Positions 1 to 7,089 of a DNA stretch of 32,937 nucleotides are shown in pieces. Positions within the stretch are counted from its first letter, which is position 1, and every line of letters begins with the position of its first letter. Where the stretch lies: contig CACZAK010000064.1 of assembly GCA_902779075.1 (NCBI GenBank), positions 1 to 32,937 of the forward strand. The letters are read 5' to 3'. Origin of the DNA: an uncultured bacterium. Its GTDB lineage: Bacteria; Verrucomicrobiota; Kiritimatiellia; RFP12; UBA1067. The translations under genes were made by a program, and so were the position numbers. Below the pieces are notes generated by a model. That model was not told the DNA's origin. It was given only the letters and a program-made list of their open reading frames with translations, and made no database searches.

Positions 1-612
1 CTCATCGCCAAGGCCAAGGCCGCGCAGATGCCGAACGACAACATCGAGCGCGCCATCAAGAAAGGGACGGGCGAACTGGAGTCCGCCGCGCTCGTCGACG
101 CCACCTACGAGGGCATCAAGGGCGGCATCGCCATCGTCGTTAACGTCCTCACGGACAACAAGAACCGCGCCGCCGCCGAAGTCGGCAACGTGTTCAAGAA
201 GAACGGCACCGAATTCGCCAAGCAGGGCTCGGCCGGACGCCTCTTCGACCGCATGGGCCAGATCATGATCCCGGCGGCCGACGGCGTGGACGAGGACAAG
301 GTGACGGAAGTCGCGCTCGACGTGGGCGCCGAGGACGTCATCTCCGAAGAGGGCGGCTTCACGGTCAAGTGCCAGCCTAACGACTTCACCACCGTCATGG
401 ACGGAATCAAGGCCGCCGGCATCACGGTTGACGAGGAGAACTCCTCCGTGGGCCTCGTGCCGAACATGACCGCCCCCGTGAGCGATGTCGCCGTCGCCAA
501 GGCCATCAACAAGTTCGTTGACATGCTCGAGGATCTCGAGGACGTCCAGGACGTCTTCACGAACATGGAGACGACCGACGAAGTCGACGCCGCACTTGAG
601 GCGGAGGGCTGA
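1..612 (+). CDS. YebC/PmpR family DNA-binding regulator / translation factor, 5'-truncated by window edge
   Basis: The frame is open from base 1, so the start lies outside the window; 203 residues are visible of a family usually near 240-250. The segment QMPNDNIERAIKKGTG is the family's conserved block that follows the N-terminal three-helix domain, and the rest (for example NVLTDNKNRAAAEV and GSAGRLFDRMGQI) matches the two alpha/beta domains of YebC/TACO1 proteins. Family members act as transcription regulators or, in more recent work, as ribosome-associated factors helping translation of difficult proline stretches; which applies here cannot be told from sequence. The C-terminus is acidic. 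The VOC gene follows after 3 bases, so the two are probably co-transcribed. Confidence 0.93.
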   Translation, partial: LIAKAKAAQMPNDNIERAIKKGTGELESAALVDATYEGIKGGIAIVVNVLTDNKNRAAAEVGNVFKKNGTEFAKQGSAGRLFDRMGQIMIPAADGVDEDKVTEVALDVGAEDVISEEGGFTVKCQPNDFTTVMDGIKAAGITVDEENSSVGLVPNMTAPVSDVAVAKAINKFVDMLEDLEDVQDVFTNMETTDEVDAALEAEG

Positions 613-615
613 GCC

Positions 616-978
616 ATGAAGCTTGAGCACGTCGGCTACAACGTCGCCGAGCCCCAGAAACTCATGGACTGGTGGTGCGCGAACCTCGGCTTCAAGCAGG
701 TCCACCCCGCGTTCATCGTGGACTCCACGGGCCAGACGGCCCTTGAGTTCTACAACAATCCGGACGCGCCGGTCCCAGACTGGGCGAACATGAACCCGCT
801 CTCGATGCACATCGCCTTCCTTTCTGACGATGTGGACGCCGAGGCCGCCCGCCTCGTCGCCGCCGGTGCCACCCTGCTCGAGACCGTGCACAAGCCCGGC
901 TTCGACATGGTGATGCTCCGCGACCCGTTCGGCATGGCCATCCAGTTCGTGAAGCGCGGCACACCGATCCTCACATGA
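616..978 (+). CDS. VOC (glyoxalase/bleomycin resistance) fold protein
   Basis: A 120-residue single-domain protein with the beta-alpha-beta-beta-beta pattern of the vicinal oxygen chelate superfamily: an N-terminal LEHVGYNV strand with the usual first-strand histidine, a WWCANLGF segment corresponding to the family's W-x-x-x-LGF, a central HIAF strand with a second histidine, and a C-terminal RDPFGMAIQFVKR ending typical of these folds. VOC proteins are metal-dependent enzymes or binding proteins; the substrate cannot be inferred. ATG at 616 lies 3 bases after the upstream stop, and the gene's TGA overlaps the next gene's ATG (ATGA at 975-978), implying translational coupling to murC. Confidence 0.85.
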   Translation: MKLEHVGYNVAEPQKLMDWWCANLGFKQVHPAFIVDSTGQTALEFYNNPDAPVPDWANMNPLSMHIAFLSDDVDAEAARLVAAGATLLETVHKPGFDMVMLRDPFGMAIQFVKRGTPILT

Positions 979-3041
979 CGGGTCGTGCCCACTTCCTGGG
1001 AATAGGCGGCGTCGGCATGGCTGGCGTCGCCTTTCTGTTAAAAGCCCAAGGCCGCGCGGTCTCGGGCTGTGATCTTTATTCCACGCCCCGCACGCGCTGG
1101 CTGGAGGAATGCGGTATTACCGTGGCCGTCGGACATTCCGCCGCGCACATCACGCCCGCCATCGACGAGCTCATCGTCACTCCCGCCGTCCCACCAGACA
1201 ATCCCGAACTCGCAGCCGCGCGCGCCGCCGGACTCACCGTCCGCAGCCGCGGCGAAGTGCTCGCCTCCCTCGTCAACGCCGCAGACGGCATTGCCGTGTG
1301 CGGGACCCACGGCAAGACTACCACCGCCACCTTCATCACCCGCCTTCTCCAGAACCTCGGCGCTGCCCCCTCCTGGTGCATCGGCGGCGAAACAGGGCCT
1401 GTCCCCGTCGCTGGCGTGGGGCCAGGCCCCCTCGTGGTGGAAGCCGACGAGTCCGACGGCACCCTCGCGCTCTACCGTCCGCGTACGCTCGTCCTCAACG
1501 CCGTCGACTTCGACCATCTTGAGCATTTCAACTCAAAGGACGACTACTTCAACTGCTACCGCGCGGCCATCCGCCAGACGAGCGACACTGTCATCGTCTG
1601 CGCCGACCACCCGCAGGCCGTTGCGCTCGTCCGCGATGAAATGGCCCCCCACCCCGGTAGGGCGGTCGCCCCGCGACCGCCGAAGAATCCTAAGGTCTTG
1701 ACCTTCGGCTTTGCTCCCGACGCACAAGTGAACGCCGACGACTGGCCGGACATCCCCGTTCTCGGACGCCACAACATGGCAAACGCGCTCGCCGCCATCG
1801 CCGTGGCCCTCTCGCGCGGCTTTACCCGCGATCAAATCTCCGCTGCCCTTCCCGACGCCGTCGCTGCCCTTCCCGACCGGCGCTTCGAACTCATTGCAGA
1901 ATCGAACGGCGTGCGCGTGTACACCGACTACGCGCATCACCCGGCAGAGCTGAAATGCGCGATAGACATGGCGCGCGCCCTGCACCCCGCACGCCTGCGC
2001 GTCATGTTCCAGCCCCATCGCTACTCGCGCACGAAAGCGCTGCGCGACGAGTTTCCGCCGGCCTTCGCGGCGGCGGACGAAGTGGTTCTCGCCCCCGTCT
2101 ACGCGGCCTTTGAAGAACCCATTCCCGGCGGAGACATCACCGACCTCTACGCGGCCTTCGGGGGACAGACCCCACATGTCATCTTGGCGCGTTCGCTCGA
2201 CGAAGGCTGGCAACATCTTCTCCGCACGGCCCGTCCCGGCGACATCCTCATGCTCCTCGGCGCAGGTGACATCATCAACCTAGTGCCACGCGTCAAAGCC
2301 GAACTGGCAAGCCATGCACCCAATGGTCTCCCCGCCTTCCTCATCAACCTCGACCGGCATCCCGACCGTCTCTCCGCCGCACAGACGCACCTAGCGCAAG
2401 CGGACGTACACGCCGAGCGCGTGGCGGCCGTGGACGGCCCTGCGCTCTCCCCCGCAGAGCGCCGCGCCGCCGTCGCGCGTTTCCACGCCCTTCTCGCGCG
2501 CGGACGGCTCTACACGCCAGGACAAATCGGCTGCGCGCTCTCCCACCACGCAATCTACCGCCGAATGATCGCCGAGAGCATCCCCGCCGCGCTCGTCTTC
2601 GAGGACGACGTTCTGCTCACTCCAGAATTTCCCGCCTCGCTCGCTGCCGCAGAGAAAACCGTAGATGTCTCACGCCCGCAGGTCTTCCTGTTTTCAGATG
2701 GGACACAACAACCCCTTCCGCGTACGGACGCAGCTTTCGCACGCGCCACCTGCGGTGACTGTTCGGAAGCCTATCTCATCACCCTTCCCGCCGCGCGCGA
2801 ACTCCTGCGCGTCAACTCGCCGATGGTCGTGATGCTAGATAGCTGGACCCGGTTCGCCGCACGCGGACACATCGAGCTTTATCGCGCCACACCCGCCACC
2901 GCCACGCAGGACCATGCCTTCCAGTCCGTAGTACCCGGCTACATGCGGCCATCCAACGGCTTTCTCCGCTTTTTCTGGAATCTTGCACGGCTCATCGAGA
3001 AGCCGCTTGACGCACTCTGGTTCCGACTGGCAGGCCGATAA
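975..3041 (+). CDS. murC: MurC (UDP-N-acetylmuramate--L-alanine ligase) fused to a C-terminal GT25-family glycosyltransferase
   Basis: Residues 1 to ~448 are a complete MurC, which adds L-alanine to UDP-MurNAc in peptidoglycan synthesis in the cytoplasm: GIGGVGMAG nucleotide-fold loop, ATP loop GTHGKTTT, EADESDG, LNAVDFDHLEHF, LGRHNMANALAA, DYAHHP and FQPHRYSRTKAL are all present. MurC proteins normally stop near this length. Here the frame continues from residue ~452 with FLINLDRHPDR, then LYTPGQIGCALSHHAIYR and ALVFEDDV, the hallmarks of glycosyltransferase family 25 (LPS-type galactosyltransferases), to residue 688. No stop or start separates the halves. Residues 228-236 (GRAVAPRPP) are encoded by a palindromic repeat element placed just before the VLTFGF strand. 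The start overlaps the VOC stop by 4 bases. MurC function is certain by motif; the sugar and acceptor of the GT25 half are unknown. Confidence 0.93.
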   Translation: MTGRAHFLGIGGVGMAGVAFLLKAQGRAVSGCDLYSTPRTRWLEECGITVAVGHSAAHITPAIDELIVTPAVPPDNPELAAARAAGLTVRSRGEVLASLVNAADGIAVCGTHGKTTTATFITRLLQNLGAAPSWCIGGETGPVPVAGVGPGPLVVEADESDGTLALYRPRTLVLNAVDFDHLEHFNSKDDYFNCYRAAIRQTSDTVIVCADHPQAVALVRDEMAPHPGRAVAPRPPKNPKVLTFGFAPDAQVNADDWPDIPVLGRHNMANALAAIAVALSRGFTRDQISAALPDAVAALPDRRFELIAESNGVRVYTDYAHHPAELKCAIDMARALHPARLRVMFQPHRYSRTKALRDEFPPAFAAADEVVLAPVYAAFEEPIPGGDITDLYAAFGGQTPHVILARSLDEGWQHLLRTARPGDILMLLGAGDIINLVPRVKAELASHAPNGLPAFLINLDRHPDRLSAAQTHLAQADVHAERVAAVDGPALSPAERRAAVARFHALLARGRLYTPGQIGCALSHHAIYRRMIAESIPAALVFEDDVLLTPEFPASLAAAEKTVDVSRPQVFLFSDGTQQPLPRTDAAFARATCGDCSEAYLITLPAARELLRVNSPMVVMLDSWTRFAARGHIELYRATPATATQDHAFQSVVPGYMRPSNGFLRFFWNLARLIEKPLDALWFRLAGR
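1656..1682 (+). repeat. GGTAGGG palindromic element inside murC (GCGGTCGC type)
   Basis: GGTAGGG overlaps a perfect 9-bp stem, arms 1661-1669 and 1673-1681 with a CCC loop. It is read in frame in murC as GRAVAPRPP. The same element, nearly base for base, occurs twice at 11342-11403 on the other coding sense. Confidence 0.85.
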
Positions 3042-3043
3042 AG

Positions 3044-3070
3044 CGGCGCGCGCGGGGCGCGCGCCCTACC
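3044..3070 (-). repeat. GGTAGGG palindromic element between convergent genes, supplying the stop codon of the GT4 gene
   Basis: On the minus strand GGTAGGG (3064-3070) leads into a 9-bp perfect stem of alternating GC (3045-3053 with 3057-3065, 3-base loop). The TAG at 3066-3068 within GGTAGGG is the stop codon of the GT4 gene, and the murC stop (3039-3041) lies just beyond the other arm. It might work as a bidirectional transcription barrier, but there is no T-run. Confidence 0.8.
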
Positions 3071-4283
3071 GTGCAGCGGTTTGCACGAAGTTAAGCCAGC
3101 GTCCGATCAAGTAGTCTATGTTGAGATCAGCCGTCAGTTCCGGCACCTTTCCTCGCTCCGCGTTTTTCCACCATTTGAGGATGCGGTCCGCAAGCGCGAC
3201 GGCATCATGCGGTGGCACAAGCCACTTCTGCTTGTCGGCCTCCGTCAGCAACTCGTCGAGAAAACCGATGCCGCGGCAACCCATAACCGGCACGCCGCAC
3301 GCAAGGGCCTCGGCGTACACGCAACAGAAACTCTCGTTTGAAGACGGCAACACGAAGAGATCGAGCGATCTGTAGAAATCCGCCAGCCGCTCGTGCGGCA
3401 TCTCGCGCTCGAAACGCACCACGTCCATGATTCCCTGCGCCTTCGCGAACGCCCTGCAATCCTCCAACATCTCCCCGCTTCCCACGAACCGTACCGTCAG
3501 GTCGGGGATAACGCCCTTCAGACGAGCCACCGCCTGCAGTAGCGTCATCTGCCCCTTCTGCGGATGGAAGTTCGCCACGCAGCCGATGACAAAACCCGTG
3601 TCGTGACGCGGCTCCGCCGCCGGACTGAACTTACGGCCGTCCACGCCGTTGTAGAGCACGTATGAAGCCTTGGGTGGATTGAACGGACGCATCCAGCGTC
3701 CAAAGAGAAGCCGCTCCTTCAAATCCGCCCACGGTCCTTCCATGTCCTTCACGAACATCTTCCCAAAGGATGCGCGCGCCTGTTCGCTAGTGAACACATG
3801 CACGTCCATCGCCTCGCAGAGACGACGCCAGTAAAAGTAAAGCCACGTTGCATGCCCCGGCAATTCGCCCAGGCGTCCGCTCCGAAGGTGCACCGGACAC
3901 ATGATGTGGTGCTGCAGCGCGCACAGGATCTGCGGGTTCAAGCGCTTCGCGGCGACGGCGTACGGCGCGAAATTGACGGTGTGGACGTGGCAGACGGCCA
4001 CGTCAGCCCATGCGATGCCCGTCTCCTCCACGCATCGCAAGAACGCACGCACGTTTAGCCAGTCTACGAGAAATGGCGCAAACTCGCATGGCAGTATCTT
4101 GCACGGAAAGCGGTGCACGCGCACGCCCTCAACCTCGTAGTCCGGCCCCGTACCAGACACGAACACGCGCACGTCAAAACGGCCATCGCGGATCAACGCC
4201 TGCGCGACGTCGAGACAGAACCCGCCGCGCCACGACTCGGGCGAGGGGAAGTACGGCGTGACAAAAAGGTAGATCGGCTTCAT
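3066..4283 (-). CDS. Glycosyltransferase family 4 protein
   Basis: A 405-residue GT-B fold retaining glycosyltransferase. The N-terminal half begins with the usual LFVTPYFPSPESWRGGF and contains CHVHTVNFAPYAVAAKR (acceptor-side domain). The C-terminal half has YNGVDGRKFSP, IGCVANFHPQKGQMTLL and the donor-site signature LFVLPSSNESFCCVYAEAL, with the E-x7-E type motif, followed by GVPVMGCRGIGF. Members use nucleotide sugars to build surface polysaccharide or lipid-linked glycans; the actual sugar is not predictable. It runs convergently with the MurC-GT25 gene, so a local envelope-glycan role is plausible but inferred. The last codons read TAAR and the stop TAG lies in a palindromic repeat, so the native C-terminus may have been changed by its insertion. 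Confidence 0.9.
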   Translation of the reverse strand: MKPIYLFVTPYFPSPESWRGGFCLDVAQALIRDGRFDVRVFVSGTGPDYEVEGVRVHRFPCKILPCEFAPFLVDWLNVRAFLRCVEETGIAWADVAVCHVHTVNFAPYAVAAKRLNPQILCALQHHIMCPVHLRSGRLGELPGHATWLYFYWRRLCEAMDVHVFTSEQARASFGKMFVKDMEGPWADLKERLLFGRWMRPFNPPKASYVLYNGVDGRKFSPAAEPRHDTGFVIGCVANFHPQKGQMTLLQAVARLKGVIPDLTVRFVGSGEMLEDCRAFAKAQGIMDVVRFEREMPHERLADFYRSLDLFVLPSSNESFCCVYAEALACGVPVMGCRGIGFLDELLTEADKQKWLVPPHDAVALADRILKWWKNAERGKVPELTADLNIDYLIGRWLNFVQTAAR

Positions 4284-4299
4284 GCTTGGTCTCGTCCGC

Positions 4300-5823
4300 C
4301 TACCCGTTGATTCCCAACTTGCCGAGGCGGTAGTTCATCATGCGCGGCGAGACTCCCAGTTCGCGCCCTGCCGCGCTGCGGTTGCCGCCGTGTCGGCGGA
4401 GGGCGTCCTCCAGCACGTGCCGCTCGTACGCCGCCAGCTTCGCCTCCAGCGTCCGGCTTTCCGTCCCCGCGTCAAACGGCGTCTCGGCGAATTCCTCCGC
4501 CTGCACCTGCGGAGGCAGGTTGTAGCCGTGGATCGTGTCGTCCGTTGCGGTGAGCACCGCCCGCTCGATGCAGTTCTCGAGCTCGCGCACGTTGCCCGGC
4601 CACTTCCACGCGAGCAGCATGTTCACGGCCGGCGCGGAGATCTTCGTGACCTGCTTGCCGTACTTCACGCTCATCCGCTCCATGAAATGCTCCGCAAGGA
4701 GCAGCACGTCGCCAGTGCGCGCGGCAAGGTCGGGCATCGCGATCGGGAACACCGAGAGGCGGTAGTAGAGGTCTTCGCGGAACTTGCCCTCGGCCATCAT
4801 GCGCTCGAGGTTCCGGCTTGTCGCCGCGATGAAGCGCACGTTGGAATGGATTTCCGAGTTCGACCCGATGCGCGAGAACGTGCGCTCCTGCAGGAACCGG
4901 AGCAGCTTCACCTGGAGCGGCACGCTCAGGTCGCCGATCTCGTCAAGGAACAGCGTGCCGCCATCCGCCGCCTCCGCGCGGCCGATCCGACGCTGGTCCG
5001 CGCCCGTGAACGCACCCTTCTCGTGTCCGAACAGCTCGCTTTCAATCAGCGTCTCGGGAAGCGCCGCGCAGTTGAGGACCACGAACGGCTTGTCCTTGCG
5101 CGACGACAGACGCTGGATCGCGCGCGCGACGAGCTCCTTGCCCGTACCGCTCGCCCCGCGCACGAGCACCGTCGCGTCACTCGGCGCCACCTGCCGTATC
5201 TGCTCGTACACGGCGCGCATCTCGCGGCAGTTGCCGAGCAGGTCACCCGGATTCGCGGTGAGCATGTCGCGCAGACGCCGGTTCTCCGCCACGAGCGCGT
5301 CGCGCTCCTCGTGCTCCTTCAGACACACCGCCGCCGCGTCGGCCGTGATGTTCGCGATGATCTGAAGAAGCGCCACGTCCCGGTTGAACGCCTCCGCCGT
5401 GAAGTCCGGCGGGTTGGGCCGGTCCACGGACAGCGTGCCAATCACCTGCCCCAGATGGACGAGCGGCACGCACACGAACGCGATCGGACACGCCCCGCCG
5501 CGCGCGCCCGTGCGGTTGAGGAACCGGCTGTCCTCATGCACGTCCGGCACCACCTCCGCACGCCCCGTCTGCGCAACGCGCCCTGTGATGCCCTCGCCCA
5601 AGCGGTAATGCCCGTGCGCCTTCTCCTCGGCGTTCAGCCCACGCGACGCCTCAATGGACAATTCATTCCCCTGCAACAGCGTGAACGTGCCGCGGCACAT
5701 GTCCATGCTCTTTTCGAGAATACCAAGCACGTCATCAAGCAGCACGCGCACATTGCGTTCCCGCACGAGCGCCGAGCTGATTTCCTGAAGAACTGCTATT
5801 TCCGATGGCAACTTTGCTCTCAT
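4300..5823 (-). CDS. NifA-like sigma-54-dependent transcription activator (GAF - AAA+ - Fis HTH)
   Basis: A 507-residue bacterial enhancer-binding protein. Residues ~20-170 form a GAF sensory domain; ~195-430 is the sigma-54 interaction AAA+ domain with Walker A GASGTGKE (223-230), the sigma-54-contacting GAFTGA loop (270-275) and Walker B LFLDEIGDL (~291-299); the C-terminus carries a Fis-type helix-turn-helix (GGNRSAAGRELGVSPRMMNY). The architecture is that of NifA and relatives such as NorR/FhlA-type regulators. No nitrogen-fixation gene is visible nearby, so nothing ties it to nif control. The GAF ligand is unknown. The ATG at 5821-5823 is only 8 bases downstream of a good -10 box, implying a leaderless message unless a later start is used. 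It is separated from the lipoprotein genes by ~180 bases. Confidence 0.93.
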   Translation of the reverse strand: MRAKLPSEIAVLQEISSALVRERNVRVLLDDVLGILEKSMDMCRGTFTLLQGNELSIEASRGLNAEEKAHGHYRLGEGITGRVAQTGRAEVVPDVHEDSRFLNRTGARGGACPIAFVCVPLVHLGQVIGTLSVDRPNPPDFTAEAFNRDVALLQIIANITADAAAVCLKEHEERDALVAENRRLRDMLTANPGDLLGNCREMRAVYEQIRQVAPSDATVLVRGASGTGKELVARAIQRLSSRKDKPFVVLNCAALPETLIESELFGHEKGAFTGADQRRIGRAEAADGGTLFLDEIGDLSVPLQVKLLRFLQERTFSRIGSNSEIHSNVRFIAATSRNLERMMAEGKFREDLYYRLSVFPIAMPDLAARTGDVLLLAEHFMERMSVKYGKQVTKISAPAVNMLLAWKWPGNVRELENCIERAVLTATDDTIHGYNLPPQVQAEEFAETPFDAGTESRTLEAKLAAYERHVLEDALRRHGGNRSAAGRELGVSPRMMNYRLGKLGING

Positions 5824-5831
5824 GGGCGGTT

Positions 5832-5860
5832 AGTATACCAAAATCCCTTGTTTTTGACAA
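5832..5860 (-). promoter_or_regulatory. Sigma-70-type promoter of the NifA-like gene
   Basis: On the minus strand TTGTCA (5855-5860), a 17-base spacer and TATACT (5832-5837) form a near-consensus promoter. The predicted transcription start falls within a few bases of the ATG at 5823, leaving no room for a ribosome binding site. Confidence 0.6.
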
Positions 5861-5902
5861 TGCCTGTAAAACTTTACACTTCGTGTAACGACATGGTTGG
5901 GC

Positions 5903-5917
5903 GGTTTCGACGAAACC
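5903..5917. repeat. Short perfect inverted repeat upstream of the NifA-like gene
   Basis: GGTTTCG, one base, CGAAACC. It sits ~80 bases upstream of the activator start and ~90 bases downstream of the lipoprotein stop. It could be an operator or weak hairpin; there is no T-run to call a terminator. Confidence 0.35.
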
Positions 5918-6004
5918 ACCGCAACTTAGCCCGCAGCCTACGCCCAAGACTTCAAAACTCCAAAACTCCCAGTAGCGAAAGCAAAGAGAAGGTTTGCAAT
6001 TAGC

Positions 6005-6451
6005 TCACTTGCCTTGGGGTGCCTCGGGCTTGAGGATCATGCACTGCGTGCGGACTTCATGCCGGTTGACAAGGAAAAGACTCCACGCCAGGCTGTTGTC
6101 CTCGGAGGTCTGCAAGTGCGTGATTCGGCGTGAACCGACAACGTCCAGCGCATGCTTGAGAGAGATGAGGTTGTTGTCTATCGTCGCCTCGTTCGCAAAA
6201 AGCCTTACATTGAAGTCGTCAACGACCTCCTGATTTCCTTCCGTCCACGGGAGCCCCGTGCAAAGCGGGATGAACCACAGAAGCTGATACGAGAAGTTCT
6301 GCGTAACGAAAGACGCTAACGGCACTTCGCCGTCATTGACCGGGATGTTTGTTTTCCAACGGGCAATCTCGGAATACGAGCTGCATCCGGCGAACGAAAG
6401 CGCGATGGCAGTCAAAGACAGCGCTGCAAATGCCTTTCCAATGATTTTCAT
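6005..6451 (-). CDS. Small lipoprotein of unknown function (paralogue of the upstream gene)
   Basis: A 148-residue protein with a lipoprotein signal peptide: positively charged start, hydrophobic stretch (AALSLTAIALSF) and lipobox FAGC at ~residue 22, so it is expected to be lipid-anchored in the envelope. The segment FSYQLLWFIPLCTGLPW aligns with GYYFLWTVPLVSGDLRW in the neighbouring lipoprotein, marking the two as related. No enzymatic motif is seen. The start lies 12 bases after the stop of the upstream paralogue, indicating one transcript. Confidence 0.75.
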   Translation of the reverse strand: MKIIGKAFAALSLTAIALSFAGCSSYSEIARWKTNIPVNDGEVPLASFVTQNFSYQLLWFIPLCTGLPWTEGNQEVVDDFNVRLFANEATIDNNLISLKHALDVVGSRRITHLQTSEDNSLAWSLFLVNRHEVRTQCMILKPEAPQGK

Positions 6452-6463
6452 TTCTGCTTCTCC

Positions 6464-6934
6464 TTACTTGGAAGTCGTTTTACGCGGCACGAGGATTGCC
6501 GACACGTTCATGTGCGACGACCCGAAGAATGCCCCTATCAAACCAGCGTAGCTTACATCGGCGTACGAACAGTCGGAATTGTCGAAATAGACCTCGGCAA
6601 GGTCGCAATTCCGGCGCTCGGCAATCTTGTGCAGCGCGTCCTGAAGCTCACTGTAACCGACTTGGTCTCTGAATAACGAGGTGCCGCCCTTGATCTCGCC
6701 AGTCGCCGAATCCCACCGGAGATCCCCCGAAACGAGCGGAACCGTCCATAAAAAGTAGTACCCCGACGTGGTTATCGCCACGGACTGCCCGTATTCGGCG
6801 CCTTTCGCCCCATTCACGGTGACGTTCTTCAACATCCCAGGAGATGAATAATTCACCGAGGCACATCCCGACGTCATCGCGGCAAGCAACGCCGCAAGCC
6901 CCGCAAGGACCGTCCTTGTCTTTATTTCTTTCAT
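6464..6934 (-). CDS. Small lipoprotein of unknown function
   Basis: A 156-residue protein with a lipoprotein signal (TVLAGLAALLAAMTSGC, lipobox TSGC, mature Cys ~24). The mature part has a short aromatic strand pair (YYFLWTVPLVSGDLRW) shared with the downstream lipoprotein, then a segment rich in Asp/Tyr/Ser and a hydrophobic AGLIGAFFG. Function is unknown. An AGGA Shine-Dalgarno-like sequence precedes the ATG by a few bases. No convincing promoter was recognised in the 155 bases separating it from the helicase gene stop. Confidence 0.75.
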   Translation of the reverse strand: MKEIKTRTVLAGLAALLAAMTSGCASVNYSSPGMLKNVTVNGAKGAEYGQSVAITTSGYYFLWTVPLVSGDLRWDSATGEIKGGTSLFRDQVGYSELQDALHKIAERRNCDLAEVYFDNSDCSYADVSYAGLIGAFFGSSHMNVSAILVPRKTTSK

Positions 6935-7089
6935 CAGAAGTTTCCTAACTTATGTGGGACTAAGCGCTCTCGCGCAAAGCCTTGGTTTGACGGGAATTCC
7001 GCACCGGTCACACGGCCGACGCCATCCCGCCGAAAACGCGAAAATTGTATCACATCCCCATGCGTGACGCAAGCAGGGACATGCAACTT

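Noticed and set aside
3044..3070. Rho-independent terminator at the convergent murC/GT4 junction
   Set aside because: The stem is strong but no T-run follows on either strand, and the same element occurs inside coding sequence.
4300..5823. Calling the activator NifA and inferring nitrogen fixation
   Set aside because: Only the architecture is NifA-like; no nif gene is in the window and the GAF-AAA-Fis arrangement is shared by several regulators.
4282..6003. A 573-codon open frame on the plus strand, fully antisense to the NifA-like gene
   Set aside because: It is rich in Arg, His and Val with no domain logic and lies opposite a clear enhancer-binding protein; long antisense frames are common in G+C-rich codon-biased genes.
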